This document shows, piece by piece, positions 8,014-15,594 of a stretch of 64,000 nucleotides of DNA. The notes below the pieces were generated by a model. The model had not been told where the DNA came from, made no database searches, and saw only the letters and a list, made by a program, of their open reading frames with translations. Origin of the DNA: Sedimentibacter sp. MB35-C1 (GTDB taxonomy: Bacteria; Bacillota; Clostridia; Tissierellales; Sedimentibacteraceae); the NCBI RefSeq assembly GCF_030913635.1, contig NZ_CP133188.1:2418001-2482000 (forward strand), in the 5' to 3' direction. Made by a program: the position numbers and the translations under genes. Position 1 is the first letter of the stretch, and every line of letters starts with the position of its first letter.

Positions 8014-9003
8014 CTACAAATCTAATGCCTTTACCTCCGAAGCTTTTAATAAGTTCTGTTTCGTGTCATTATCGATAAAACTATATTGTTTTTTTATTTT
8101 ATTAATTAGTTCTTCGCTTATATAATCTCTGCTGAATAATTCATAGAAAGGTCCGTACGTTGATATATAGTATGCAGGTACAGGACTGTACTGTATGAGC
8201 AATTCATAAAGACATTTTTCAAACCATTCAACAGCTTCTGTCTTCATTTCCTTTTTATAATAAGCATAAGCAAGATAGTAGTATGTGAAATTAGCCCGCT
8301 CATATGTATTTGTTTCCAGTTGGTAGTGGTTTATCCATAGTCCATGCTCTATGGCTAAATCATTCTCCCCGCTGATATGAGCAAGTGTCATTATGTTCAA
8401 CTTGACGGATATTATAATATGTGAGTATCTCAGAAGCATAGTTTTATTGTTCAGTATTTCATTTGCCTTCAATATTGCTTCTTTTGACTTTTCGATGTTG
8501 TGGTAAAATTGATAACACGTAGACAGCATAATATACAAATTTGCCGTAAACCCTTCTTCCCTATACCTGGGTTCTATTTTATCAATAAGTTTATTGATTT
8601 TTTCTATTGCAACCTCGTATTTATGATCTACAAATACAGAATGAGCTATGTTATTAACCTTTATCTCATACTTCCACGGAGCTTTTTTAAAGTCCGGCAA
8701 CTTGGCAGCTCTGTCGTTAGCTTCCTCTAATTTATTAAAATCAGCAATTGCTCTGTACATAGTAAATTTATTAACCAATTTCTTAACCTGAATCGGTTCA
8801 TCACAGTCAAGAAATTCATAATATTCAAACAAGTTATCCCCAAGTCTGATGCTGAGCAGCCTGACTATCTCCGTTGAAGGGCTGCGCAACCCTTTTTCAA
8901 CCATGTAGAGATATTTGTCAGAACAAATATTTTCGCACAATTTTTTTCGACTCATTCCCTGATTTAATCTTAATTTATGTATTATATTTCCTATATGGTT
9001 CAT
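8014..9003 (-). CDS. XRE-family regulator with TPR-type sensor domain
   Basis: A 329-residue protein with an N-terminal helix-turn-helix (about residues 5-60: IIHKLRLNQGMSRKKLCENICSDKYLYMVEKG) and about 250 residues of helical repeats rich in Y, L and A pairs, such as YLAYAYYKKEMKTEAVEWFEKCL. This is the Rgg/PlcR/ComR-like arrangement in which the repeat domain often binds a short peptide. No peptide gene is obvious beside it, though the gap upstream holds a short protein-like frame and inverted repeats. AAGGAG precedes the ATG. The target genes are unknown; the rhomboid-like gene downstream is a candidate. Confidence 0.85.
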   Translation of the reverse strand: MNHIGNIIHKLRLNQGMSRKKLCENICSDKYLYMVEKGLRSPSTEIVRLLSIRLGDNLFEYYEFLDCDEPIQVKKLVNKFTMYRAIADFNKLEEANDRAAKLPDFKKAPWKYEIKVNNIAHSVFVDHKYEVAIEKINKLIDKIEPRYREEGFTANLYIMLSTCYQFYHNIEKSKEAILKANEILNNKTMLLRYSHIIISVKLNIMTLAHISGENDLAIEHGLWINHYQLETNTYERANFTYYYLAYAYYKKEMKTEAVEWFEKCLYELLIQYSPVPAYYISTYGPFYELFSRDYISEELINKIKKQYSFIDNDTKQNLLKASEVKALDL

Positions 9004-9099
9004 TTGTGTCTCCTTACTATAGAGTTTAATAGTTTATATACCATAATGTAATATACCACCAATTATAACATGCAAATCATGGAAATGATTTTTATTTAG

Positions 9100-9240
9100 T
9101 TAATATACTGCCGGATCAGGATACATCTGAGTATTGAGCTTTACGTCAATCAGGGCATAATTGCTGCAGATGCCCGTTTGCAGCTCTTTTATAATCCATA
9201 CAATATGGTATTTATAAATATTGTATGAGTAAAAATATAC
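9100..9240 (-). pseudogene. Possible relic: C-terminal end of an unidentified protein
   Basis: Reading leftward from about 9240 to the TAA at 9100-9102 there is an open frame with no start codon in a good context. Its last 30 or so residues (IVWIIKELQTGICSNYALI followed by DVKLNTQMYPDPAVY) have balanced, protein-like composition, unlike the AT-driven translations of nearby spacer DNA. It follows directly after the mod terminator and is not preceded by a ribosome binding site. It could be the remaining tail of a deleted gene, or chance. I do not recognise the family. Confidence 0.3.
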
Positions 9241-9283
9241 AAAAAAATTCCCGAATCGCAATATGCATACTTGGGAATTTTTT
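9241..9283 (-). terminator. Terminator of the mod-DUF364 operon
   Basis: AAAAAATTCCC (9242-9252) and GGGAATTTTTT (9273-9283) form an 11-bp stem with T-runs on both strands. It lies 73 bases past the DUF364 stop. Confidence 0.8.
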
Positions 9284-9355
9284 AAAGATTTTTAGCTAAG
9301 TAAAAAAATGTCTAATGCTTCTCTAAAGAAGAAAACACTAAATATACCCGGCTTT

Positions 9356-10084
9356 TTATGCAGAATAGAAGCACAGCCTTTCAAGATCTTTTAAATATGC
9401 CGCACCTGCTATAGTTGTACCGAAAAAAAACACAGGCTTATCCAAAGATAGAAACTGTGTAATAGTGCCGTTAGTTACAGTGCTGCCGGTAACCAGAAGT
9501 AAATCTGCCCAATTCATAACATCATGGGCTTTTTCTCTGCTGTCTTCCACCATAGTATCATACTTTATTTTGCCGATATTATTGTCATCAAGGTCTAAAA
9601 CCCTTACAGAAAAATGCTTCCTGATATTATCTAAAATTGCTGGCTGAAAACCTACTAATCCTATATTGACATTTCCGAATTTTTCCTTCAAGTTCTTGAC
9701 AAATTCACTTCCACAGAGTTCTGGTTCCTGATTCTTACAATGAACAGTATTGCTTATTAGACCAAGGTATTTTAGAACAGCATTTAATGAGGCAATGAAA
9801 AGTGCCTTGTTCCTGTTATCCGATAAATCCATATTTATAATGTCTTGTATATTTCCTCTGAATACAGTTGGAGCATCAGTAAATGCCTGGCCGATAGCTC
9901 CCTTAAATTCAGCATTTATTAAAACCTCTTTGCCGTTTAACAGCGGATAATCTTTTCTAGAGGTAATTCCAATTGCTTCCTCCGGTGTCAACGCAGAAGT
10001 GGTAACAAAAATACCTTCTTTATCTAAATTACTGTCTGAAACTATTTTTTTAAATCTATTTTGTAAATCCGTATATAAGTCCAT
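9356..10084 (-). CDS. DUF364 family protein (putative heavy-metal chelation domain)
   Basis: A 242-residue two-domain protein. The N-terminal part (about 1-90, with GIFVTTSALTPEEAIGITS) resembles the DUF4213 enolase-like domain, and the C-terminal part (about 120-240) is a Rossmann-like DUF364 domain with IGLVGFQPAILDNI and LLVTGSTVTNGTITQFL. Family members are annotated as putative heavy-metal binding proteins and often sit beside metal or siderophore transporters. Here the gene overlaps modC by 29 bases and is the last gene of the molybdate operon, so a role in handling molybdate or tungstate is inferred. AAGGCGGAAGG precedes the ATG. Confidence 0.82.
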   Translation of the reverse strand: MDLYTDLQNRFKKIVSDSNLDKEGIFVTTSALTPEEAIGITSRKDYPLLNGKEVLINAEFKGAIGQAFTDAPTVFRGNIQDIINMDLSDNRNKALFIASLNAVLKYLGLISNTVHCKNQEPELCGSEFVKNLKEKFGNVNIGLVGFQPAILDNIRKHFSVRVLDLDDNNIGKIKYDTMVEDSREKAHDVMNWADLLLVTGSTVTNGTITQFLSLDKPVFFFGTTIAGAAYLKDLERLCFYSA

Positions 10085-10805
10085 TTTCCTTCCGCCTTTC
10101 TTCTTGAATTTCTATAGTTTCTTTTAAAAATAACGCATCCCCTTCATTGTATATATCTCTGCTGTCACATGTTGATAATAATCTTCCTTCATTCATTACG
10201 CCTATTCTGTCTGATAAGTAAACAGCCTCGTCCACATCATGGGTAACATGAATAACGGTAGTTTTGAGCCTTTTATGTATATTTTTCATTTCCTGTTGAA
10301 GCTTCAGCTTTATGTTCATATCAAGAGCACTCATTGGTTCATCCAAAAGTAATATTTCTGGAGATATGATAAGTGCTCTAGCTAAAGCAACCCTCTGTTT
10401 TTCTCCCCCGCTAAGCCTTGCAGGATATCTGTCCAATAAATGGTCTATTTTGAGCATTGAAACTAGTATGCATAATTTCTCCTCGATAACACTTTTGCTT
10501 ACCTTCCTTATTTTAGGTCCAAATGTAATGTTATCTTTTACTGTCATGTGAGGAAAAAGTTCATAGTTTTGATACACAAACCCCACATTCCTTTTTTCGG
10601 GAGAAAGCTTGAGAAGATTTCTTTTATTATAATATATACTTCCTTTATCAGGTAGGTAAAGCCCTGCTATTGTTTCAAGAAGGACAGTTTTTCCAGCACC
10701 GCTGGGCCCAAGTATGACAAAATATTCTCCTGCCTTTATATTAATATTAACATTTCTTAAGCAAAACTTGCCAAGTTTTAATTTTATATTTTTAATTTCC
10801 AGCAT
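10056..10805 (-). CDS. modC: Molybdate/tungstate ABC transporter ATP-binding protein
   Basis: A 249-residue ABC ATPase with Walker A GPSGAGKT (about 34-41), Q-loop VYQNYELFPHMTV (about 77-89), signature LSGGEKQRVALARAL (about 129-143) and Walker B LLLDEPMSALD (about 150-160). It powers uptake through the ModB-type permease encoded just upstream. It lacks the long C-terminal TOBE/molybdate-binding extension of E. coli ModC, ending soon after the D-loop region. Its 3' end overlaps the DUF364 gene. Substrate (molybdate versus tungstate) is inferred from the operon. Confidence 0.88.
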   Translation of the reverse strand: MLEIKNIKLKLGKFCLRNVNINIKAGEYFVILGPSGAGKTVLLETIAGLYLPDKGSIYYNKRNLLKLSPEKRNVGFVYQNYELFPHMTVKDNITFGPKIRKVSKSVIEEKLCILVSMLKIDHLLDRYPARLSGGEKQRVALARALIISPEILLLDEPMSALDMNIKLKLQQEMKNIHKRLKTTVIHVTHDVDEAVYLSDRIGVMNEGRLLSTCDSRDIYNEGDALFLKETIEIQEERRKENGLIYGFTK

Positions 10806-10817
10806 ACGATATCCTTT

Positions 10818-11603
10818 TTAATAATTAGAGTGTTTTCTCTCTATAATTTCAAATAAGAGCATAGATAATAAGGAAATACTTATTAAAATTGTTGCAGTTC
10901 CTATAGCTATATCCAAATCTCCTGTAGACATATTTAAAAATATTGCCGTGGGAAGCACTTCTGTTTTCATTCTTGTTGTTCCCGCCAGCATGATTACTGC
11001 TCCAAATTCACCCAGAGCCCTGGACCATACAATTACTGCCGAAGATAGAATACTGCTTTTTATCTGTGGAATTACAACATATATGAATGACTGAAATCTG
11101 CTGCATCCCAATGTTCGTGAAATAAATTCCATTTTACTTCCTGAATCTTCAACAGCTGTTTTCAGTATTTTAATCATAAATGGCATATTTACAAAAACCT
11201 GAGCCGCAACAATACCTTTTTTTGTGAAAACAAAATCTATTCCAAGCTTTGATAATATTCTGCCTGCTCCCGAATTTCCTAAAAAAAGAAGCAGTGCTAT
11301 ACCGGATACTAAATGAGGTAAAGACATGGGCAGAAAAATCAATACTGAAGCTATTTTCTCATAGCCTTTATTCAGCCTTGCCAGACAATATGCAGAAGGC
11401 AATGAAATGATCAGACACAATAATGTTGAAATACTTGATGTTATAAGACTTAATCTGATTGAAAATATTATCTCTTCCGACTTAATACATGTCATGACGC
11501 TGTTGATACCTCTGGACACTAATAAAACAAGTGGTATCAACAAAAAAAGCAATGCTGCTGCTAAAAAACAATATGTAATAACTGTAAAAAGCTTGTCTTT
11601 CAT
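10818..11603 (-). CDS. modB: Molybdate/tungstate ABC transporter permease
   Basis: A 261-residue integral membrane protein with about six hydrophobic segments. It carries the binding-protein-dependent transport signature (EAA-loop zone FISRTLGCSRFQSFIYVVIPQIKSS, about 160-184) and the ALGEFGAVIMLAG motif (about 196-208) that is typical of ModB and related sulfate/molybdate permeases. It sits between modA and modC with gaps of about a dozen bases on each side, as in a standard modABC operon. Confidence 0.9.
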   Translation of the reverse strand: MKDKLFTVITYCFLAAALLFLLIPLVLLVSRGINSVMTCIKSEEIIFSIRLSLITSSISTLLCLIISLPSAYCLARLNKGYEKIASVLIFLPMSLPHLVSGIALLLFLGNSGAGRILSKLGIDFVFTKKGIVAAQVFVNMPFMIKILKTAVEDSGSKMEFISRTLGCSRFQSFIYVVIPQIKSSILSSAVIVWSRALGEFGAVIMLAGTTRMKTEVLPTAIFLNMSTGDLDIAIGTATILISISLLSMLLFEIIERKHSNY

Positions 11604-11616
11604 AATAATTTTCTGT

Positions 11617-12432
11617 CTATTTTACAGGAGGGAATCCATATTTTTCAAATATTTCTTTTCCCTTGTTTGAACATACAAAGTCAACAAATCGTTTGGCTTC
11701 GTCTTCCTGCTGTGTAGATTTTAAAGTCCCCACAGGAATAATCTGCGCTATATTTATATCTTCAGGAATTTTAATAAGTTCAATTCCTTCATTTTGAAAA
11801 GCTGAATCTTCCGTAATTATTGCTGCATCAGCGTCTTTTGATGTTAAATGCACTATAAGCTCATTAACCGTTGAAGTTTTTGAAACAACATTGTCATTTA
11901 TCCCATCCAGTCCTGTTTTTTCTATTATTCTTTGACTTGTTTCACCTATTGCATTTGCTTCTTCATCTCCAAGAACTACCTTTACTCCCGGTTTAGCAAG
12001 ATCCTCCAATGACTTTATATTCAGCGGATTTCCTTTTTGAACTCCTATAGCGGGATTATGGTATGCCACCTCCATGCATTCTTCAGCCAAACCCTTTTCT
12101 ACCGCAGAGGCATACGCCTTCTTTGATCCTACTATAAACACATCACCTTTGCCTGAAAGTTCAACCTGACCCAGCAGCTGTGTTGAACCTGCAAATACAT
12201 ATTCAATTTTTAGGTTATTTTCCTGCTGGTATATTTGTGATATTTCTGTCATAGGCTTTTTCAATCCTGCACCACAATAAACAAGAAGAGAAGCACTTTC
12301 GTTGTCAACTGTCTCTTGTTCATCCTTTGCGCCGCCGTCCTTAATTGTGTCATTTTCATTGCTGCACGCGGTAACAGTAGCAATAAGCATCAATAATGCA
12401 AGAATAAATACACCTGTTTTAAATGTTTTCAT
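11617..12432 (-). CDS. modA: Molybdate/tungstate-binding lipoprotein ModA
   Basis: A 271-residue extracellular solute-binding protein. The signal peptide ends in a lipobox around ATVTAC (cysteine at about 23), followed by an acidic linker (NENDTIKDGGAKDEQETVD). The mature domain begins LLVYCGAGLKKPMTEISQIY, the ModA/WtpA opening with a serine/alanine-rich oxyanion pocket, and includes FAGSTQLLGQVELSGKGDVFI. GGAGG precedes the ATG. It is the first gene of modA-modB-modC-DUF364, with a consensus promoter and a ModE-like palindrome directly upstream. Confidence 0.9.
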   Translation of the reverse strand: MKTFKTGVFILALLMLIATVTACSNENDTIKDGGAKDEQETVDNESASLLVYCGAGLKKPMTEISQIYQQENNLKIEYVFAGSTQLLGQVELSGKGDVFIVGSKKAYASAVEKGLAEECMEVAYHNPAIGVQKGNPLNIKSLEDLAKPGVKVVLGDEEANAIGETSQRIIEKTGLDGINDNVVSKTSTVNELIVHLTSKDADAAIITEDSAFQNEGIELIKIPEDINIAQIIPVGTLKSTQQEDEAKRFVDFVCSNKGKEIFEKYGFPPVK

Positions 12433-12454
12433 TTTGTTCCTCCAACAATATTGT

Positions 12455-12478
12455 CGTTATATTTTTTAAAATATAACG
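12455..12478 (-). promoter_or_regulatory. ModE-box-like operator in front of modA
   Basis: A perfect 24-bp palindrome: CGTTATATTTT, two T, then the exact reverse complement of the first arm. The outer CGTTAT...ATAACG and 24-bp span match, from memory, the E. coli ModE operator of modA. It starts seven bases after the -10 box, so a bound repressor would cover the transcription start. No modE gene is in the window. Confidence 0.75.
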
Positions 12479-12485
12479 TAAATAC

Positions 12486-12514
12486 AGTATACATATATCG
12501 CTAGCTATTGTCAA
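12486..12514 (-). promoter_or_regulatory. Sigma-A promoter of the mod operon
   Basis: TTGACA (12509-12514), a 17-base spacer and TATACT (12486-12491) on the minus strand, with transcription expected to start near 12479, at the edge of the palindrome. Confidence 0.85.
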
Positions 12515-12553
12515 GATATTAACGCAATCAAATAATGTTTTAAAAATTTACAT

Positions 12554-12582
12554 ACAAAAAAAACCCTGATATCAGGGTTTTT
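12554..12582 (-). terminator. Terminator after yqeY
   Basis: AAAAACCCTGAT and ATCAGGGTTTTT form a perfect palindrome at 12559-12582, with a T-run on the minus strand, directly after the yqeY stop. Confidence 0.85.
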
Positions 12583-12585
12583 AAA

Positions 12586-13029
12586 CTATTTAATATATTT
12601 CGCCACAATTTGATTTACATGCTTGCCATCTGCTTTGCCCTTGACCTGAGGCATTATGAGAGCCATAAGCTTTCCCATGTCCTTCTTGGTCTGAGCGCCT
12701 GTTTGCTCTACTGCTTTTTGAACAATAGAATCAAGTTCTTCATCTGACAGTTGAGGCGGTAAATATTCTAATAGTATTTTGATTTCTTCATTGGTAAGAT
12801 CTATAAGATCCTGTCGATTGCCTTTTTCAAAGTCGGAAATTGAGTCTTTTTTCTGTTTTATTTGCTTAGATACTATATCTATTACATCAGCATCGCAAAG
12901 TTCAACTCTTTCATCAACTTCTTTTTGTTTAATAGCTGCTCTTACCATTGTAACAACATCTTTTTTGACTTTGTTTTTAGATTTCATGGCCTCTTTAAGG
13001 TCTCCCATGAGTTTCTCTTTTAAAGGCAT
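12586..13029 (-). CDS. yqeY: YqeY-like protein (GatB/YqeY domain)
   Basis: This 147-residue protein consists entirely of the GatB/YqeY domain: MPLKEKLMGDLKEAMKSKNKVKKDVVTMVRAAIKQKEVDE and later LPPQLSDEELDSIV and MGKLMALIMPQVKGKADGKHVNQIVAKYI. The domain resembles the tRNA-binding tail of amidotransferase subunit B, but the free protein has no settled function. It follows rpsU closely, which is the conserved Firmicute order rpsU-yqeY. Confidence 0.93.
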   Translation of the reverse strand: MPLKEKLMGDLKEAMKSKNKVKKDVVTMVRAAIKQKEVDERVELCDADVIDIVSKQIKQKKDSISDFEKGNRQDLIDLTNEEIKILLEYLPPQLSDEELDSIVQKAVEQTGAQTKKDMGKLMALIMPQVKGKADGKHVNQIVAKYIK

Positions 13030-13040
13030 ACTTTCACCTC

Positions 13041-13226
13041 TTATCTTGCTTTTTTGTTTTTCTTTCTGCGAGCCGCTTCAGCTTTCTTTTTACGCTTTAC
13101 GCTAGGTTTTTCGTAATGCTCTCTTTTTCTTACTTCAGACATAACTCCTGTAAGCGCACATTGTCTTTTAAATCTTCTTAGAGCGTTATCGATTGACTCG
13201 TTTTCTCTAACCTTTACCTCTGTCAT
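13041..13226 (-). CDS. rpsU: 30S ribosomal protein S21
   Basis: Starting at the ATG at 13226, the product is 61 residues and matches S21 throughout: [20 protein letters not shown], the [19 protein letters not shown] block and a lysine/arginine tail. A longer reading from 13271 would add residues unlike S21 and lacks a good site, whereas GGGAGGG lies before 13226. S21 sits on the 30S platform near the anti-Shine-Dalgarno region. It is the promoter-proximal gene of rpsU-yqeY, with a consensus promoter at 13298-13326. Confidence 0.95.
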   Translation of the reverse strand: MTEVKVRENESIDNALRRFKRQCALTGVMSEVRKREHYEKPSVKRKKKAEAARRKKNKKAR

Positions 13227-13297
13227 TTTGCTACCCTCCCCTCGTCTTCTACTACTGTATGTCCCAGACACCAGCGAGTTTGAAATAGCACTTAGTT

Positions 13298-13326
13298 ATT
13301 ATATACTATAAAATAAGTAAATGCAA
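13298..13326 (-). promoter_or_regulatory. Sigma-A promoter of rpsU-yqeY
   Basis: TTGCAT (13321-13326), a 17-base spacer and TATAAT (13298-13303). A leader of about 65 bases follows before the S21 start. Confidence 0.85.
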
Positions 13327-13331
13327 GGTTT

Positions 13332-13673
13332 TTATGATAAAGTTTCTGACAATTTTTTTCCACCAATTAAGTGAAAATGCAGATGTTGTACGGATTGGCA
13401 CCCGTCTTCTCCGCAATTGCTGATAACTCTATACCCGGATTCATTTATATTTTCCTGTTTTGCGATTTTATTCACAGCTTCGAATATTTCTGCGATAATA
13501 TTTGAATTTTTCGAATTTATGTCATTCATTGACGTAATATGCATTTTAGGAACAATCAAAATATGTACAGGCGCCTGAGGGTTTAAATCTCTAAAGGCAA
13601 CCAAACTTTCTGTTTCATACACGTAATTAGTCGGAATTGTTTTATTTGCAATTTCACAAAAAATACAGCTCAT
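13332..13673 (-). CDS. HIT family nucleotide-binding protein (HinT-like)
   Basis: A 113-residue histidine-triad protein. It opens with CIFCEIANKTIPTNYVYE, the HinT start, and carries the triad HLHFH at 97-101 near the C-terminus. HinT enzymes hydrolyse purine nucleoside phosphoramidates and aminoacyl-adenylates. AGAGGTG precedes the ATG. It lies between mtaB and rpsU on the same strand, in a position where Firmicutes often have it. Confidence 0.93.
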   Translation of the reverse strand: MSCIFCEIANKTIPTNYVYETESLVAFRDLNPQAPVHILIVPKMHITSMNDINSKNSNIIAEIFEAVNKIAKQENINESGYRVISNCGEDGCQSVQHLHFHLIGGKKLSETLS

Positions 13674-13711
13674 TTATTTCACCTCTCCCCTATAAATTTA
13701 ACTATAGTATA

Positions 13712-15034
13712 TTATTCGCTCCATAAATAATCGTTCTTAACGCATTTAATATGGGCGTTTACTATCTTGTTTTTAATATTAATATCACTTTTCAGCAAAA
13801 CTTTCAAGTAGTTTGTTGTGTAACCTTCAAATATATTTTCTTTTTTTTCTGTTTCGACCAGCACAGGAATGGTCTTTCCTTCAAATTTTTTCATGAAATC
13901 CCTTGAAAAAGAATCGGCTAAATCTATTAATGTTCTGCTTCTCTGTGATTTTAGTGCCTCATTCACCTGGCTTTTCATTTCTGCCGCCTTTGTTCCTTCT
14001 CTCACAGAATACTTAAAAACATGAATTCTGGAAAACTTTATTGCCTTTACAAATTCAACCGTTTCATTAAACTCCTCATCAGTTTCTCCCGGAAATCCCA
14101 CAATTATGTCTGTAGTTATTCCGGCTTCAGGCATATACTTTCTTATGAGCTCGACATTATTTTGGTATTCGCCTGCAGTATACTTCCTGTTCATTCGCTT
14201 AAGAACGTAGTCGCTTCCGCTTTGCAGCGAAAGGTGAAAATGGTCACAAGTTTTATCCAGTGTCGAGTATCTCTTTACAAAGTCCTCAGTAATTAATTTC
14301 GGCTCCAAAGACCCGAGGCGTATTCTTTCGATTCCTTTGATCTCATTAATGTCTTCAATCAATTTAATGAGCGCATCCTGCTCGTGAAAATCTTTACCAT
14401 AGGAAGAAATGTGTATGCCGTTTAAGACAATTTCCTTGTATCCGTTAGATGCTACTTTACTTACTTCCTCCACTATATAATCATGGCTTCTGCTTCGTAT
14501 AGGCCCTCGCACATAGGGTATTATACAGTACGAACAAAACTGACTGCACCCATCTTGAATTTTTATGTTAGCACGGGTTTTATCATGGACAGTGCTTATT
14601 TTTAGCTCCTCATAATCTTCTCTTCCGTAAAATTCTTCCACTTGAGATTCATACTTAATGTCCTTGAGCCTTTCTTTTATAAGTTTCCCTATATTACTTT
14701 TATGTTTTGTCCCAATAATTATGTCAACATCTGTTTCTCTGCTCAACTTTTCTCCGTTAAGCTGTACGCTGCAGCCTACTGCAACAACAACGGCTTCAGG
14801 ATTCATACGCTTGGCCTTATTAATAAACTGCCTGGATTTTCTTTCGCTTTCTTTTGTTACGGCGCACGTATTTATTATATAAATATCACTTAGCTCTCCC
14901 TGAGGAACAACAACAAAACCTTCCTGTTCCAAAAGCTCAGTCATTGCTTCAGTTTCAAATTGATTTACTTTGCATCCGAGAGTGGTAAATGACACAGTGT
15001 ATTTTTCTTTTATATTTGATGCCTGTTTGTTCAT
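13712..15034 (-). CDS. mtaB: tRNA t6A37 methylthiotransferase MtaB
   Basis: A 440-residue radical-SAM methylthiotransferase. The N-terminal UPF0004 domain has cluster cysteines at 21, 57 and 88, beginning with TTLGCKVNQFETEAM, wording characteristic of MtaB rather than MiaB. The radical-SAM cysteines are C163, C167 and C170 (GCSQFCSYC), and a TRAM-like domain ends the protein. It converts t6A37 to ms2t6A37 in tRNAs reading ANN codons. CTAGGAGA precedes the start. Gene order mtaB-HIT-rpsU-yqeY follows the Bacillus yqeV-rpsU-yqeY region. Confidence 0.93.
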   Translation of the reverse strand: MNKQASNIKEKYTVSFTTLGCKVNQFETEAMTELLEQEGFVVVPQGELSDIYIINTCAVTKESERKSRQFINKAKRMNPEAVVVAVGCSVQLNGEKLSRETDVDIIIGTKHKSNIGKLIKERLKDIKYESQVEEFYGREDYEELKISTVHDKTRANIKIQDGCSQFCSYCIIPYVRGPIRSRSHDYIVEEVSKVASNGYKEIVLNGIHISSYGKDFHEQDALIKLIEDINEIKGIERIRLGSLEPKLITEDFVKRYSTLDKTCDHFHLSLQSGSDYVLKRMNRKYTAGEYQNNVELIRKYMPEAGITTDIIVGFPGETDEEFNETVEFVKAIKFSRIHVFKYSVREGTKAAEMKSQVNEALKSQRSRTLIDLADSFSRDFMKKFEGKTIPVLVETEKKENIFEGYTTNYLKVLLKSDINIKNKIVNAHIKCVKNDYLWSE

Positions 15035-15101
15035 TAATTCTCCTAGTTTTTACTTGATTGTTAATGAAATAATATCACATAAACTTATATTTTTCAAGCA
15101 T

Positions 15102-15452
15102 CTAAGTTTGAAATGCATTTTCTATATAATTAATTTCTCGTCTGTCAGCTATTATTTCAATAACATCAAATTGACATGGAAGATCTTCTCTGCCTGAAAG
15201 CATAAAATAATATTTTGCGGCACCGATAATTTTTTTTTGTTTGGATAGGGTTACAGCTTCCCTGGGGTATCCGTATTTTGTATTAATACGACCCTTCACC
15301 TCTATGAAATGTAATCTTCCGTTTTTTGATGCAATAATATCTATTTCACCTAATCGGCAGACAAAATTTTCTTTAATTATTTTATAGCCATTGCTGGATA
15401 AATAATTTTCTGCTACTTTTTCGTACACATACCCTTTATTTTTTTTATACAT
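15102..15452 (-). CDS. YraN family nuclease-like protein (UPF0102)
   Basis: A 116-residue protein with the YraN/UPF0102 pattern: GYVYEKVAENYLSSNGYKIIKENF, then the restriction-endonuclease-like core GEIDIIASKNGRLHFIEVKGR with D and ExK metal-site residues at about 36-55. Family members resemble Holliday-junction resolvase folds, but no activity is established for this one. It is often beside rnhB; here the nucleoside-uptake operon lies between the two. AGAGGC precedes the ATG. Confidence 0.88.
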   Translation of the reverse strand: MYKKNKGYVYEKVAENYLSSNGYKIIKENFVCRLGEIDIIASKNGRLHFIEVKGRINTKYGYPREAVTLSKQKKIIGAAKYYFMLSGREDLPCQFDVIEIIADRREINYIENAFQT

Positions 15453-15544
15453 TGGCAGCCTCTCATTAGATATAAGACTTAAGTATTATTTTACACAAAA
15501 TGACTTATGATTAATAACTAGATGCTTATATGATTTTCAGCAAT

Positions 15545-15574
15545 CGGATTGATGATAAAAATATCATCAATCCG
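15545..15574 (-). terminator. Hairpin after nupQ
   Basis: CGGATTGATGAT (15545-15556) and ATCATCAATCCG (15563-15574) make a perfect 12-bp stem with a six-base loop, about 20 bases past the nupQ stop. There is little T-run, so it may be a stabilising or weak terminator hairpin. Confidence 0.65.
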
Positions 15575-15594
15575 CATGGTTTAAGAAGTAAAAT

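Larger units (their letters stand above)
9004..9355. other. 352-base gap between the regulator and the mod operon
   Basis: It contains a 7-bp inverted repeat AAATCAT-GGAA-ATGATTT (9074-9091), a protein-like relic (9100-9240, minus), a 10-bp inverted repeat CATACAATAT...ATATTGTATG (9197-9206 and 9218-9227) and the mod-operon terminator (9241-9283). The regulator's promoter must lie just upstream of 9003; I could not assign it with confidence. Confidence 0.6.
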
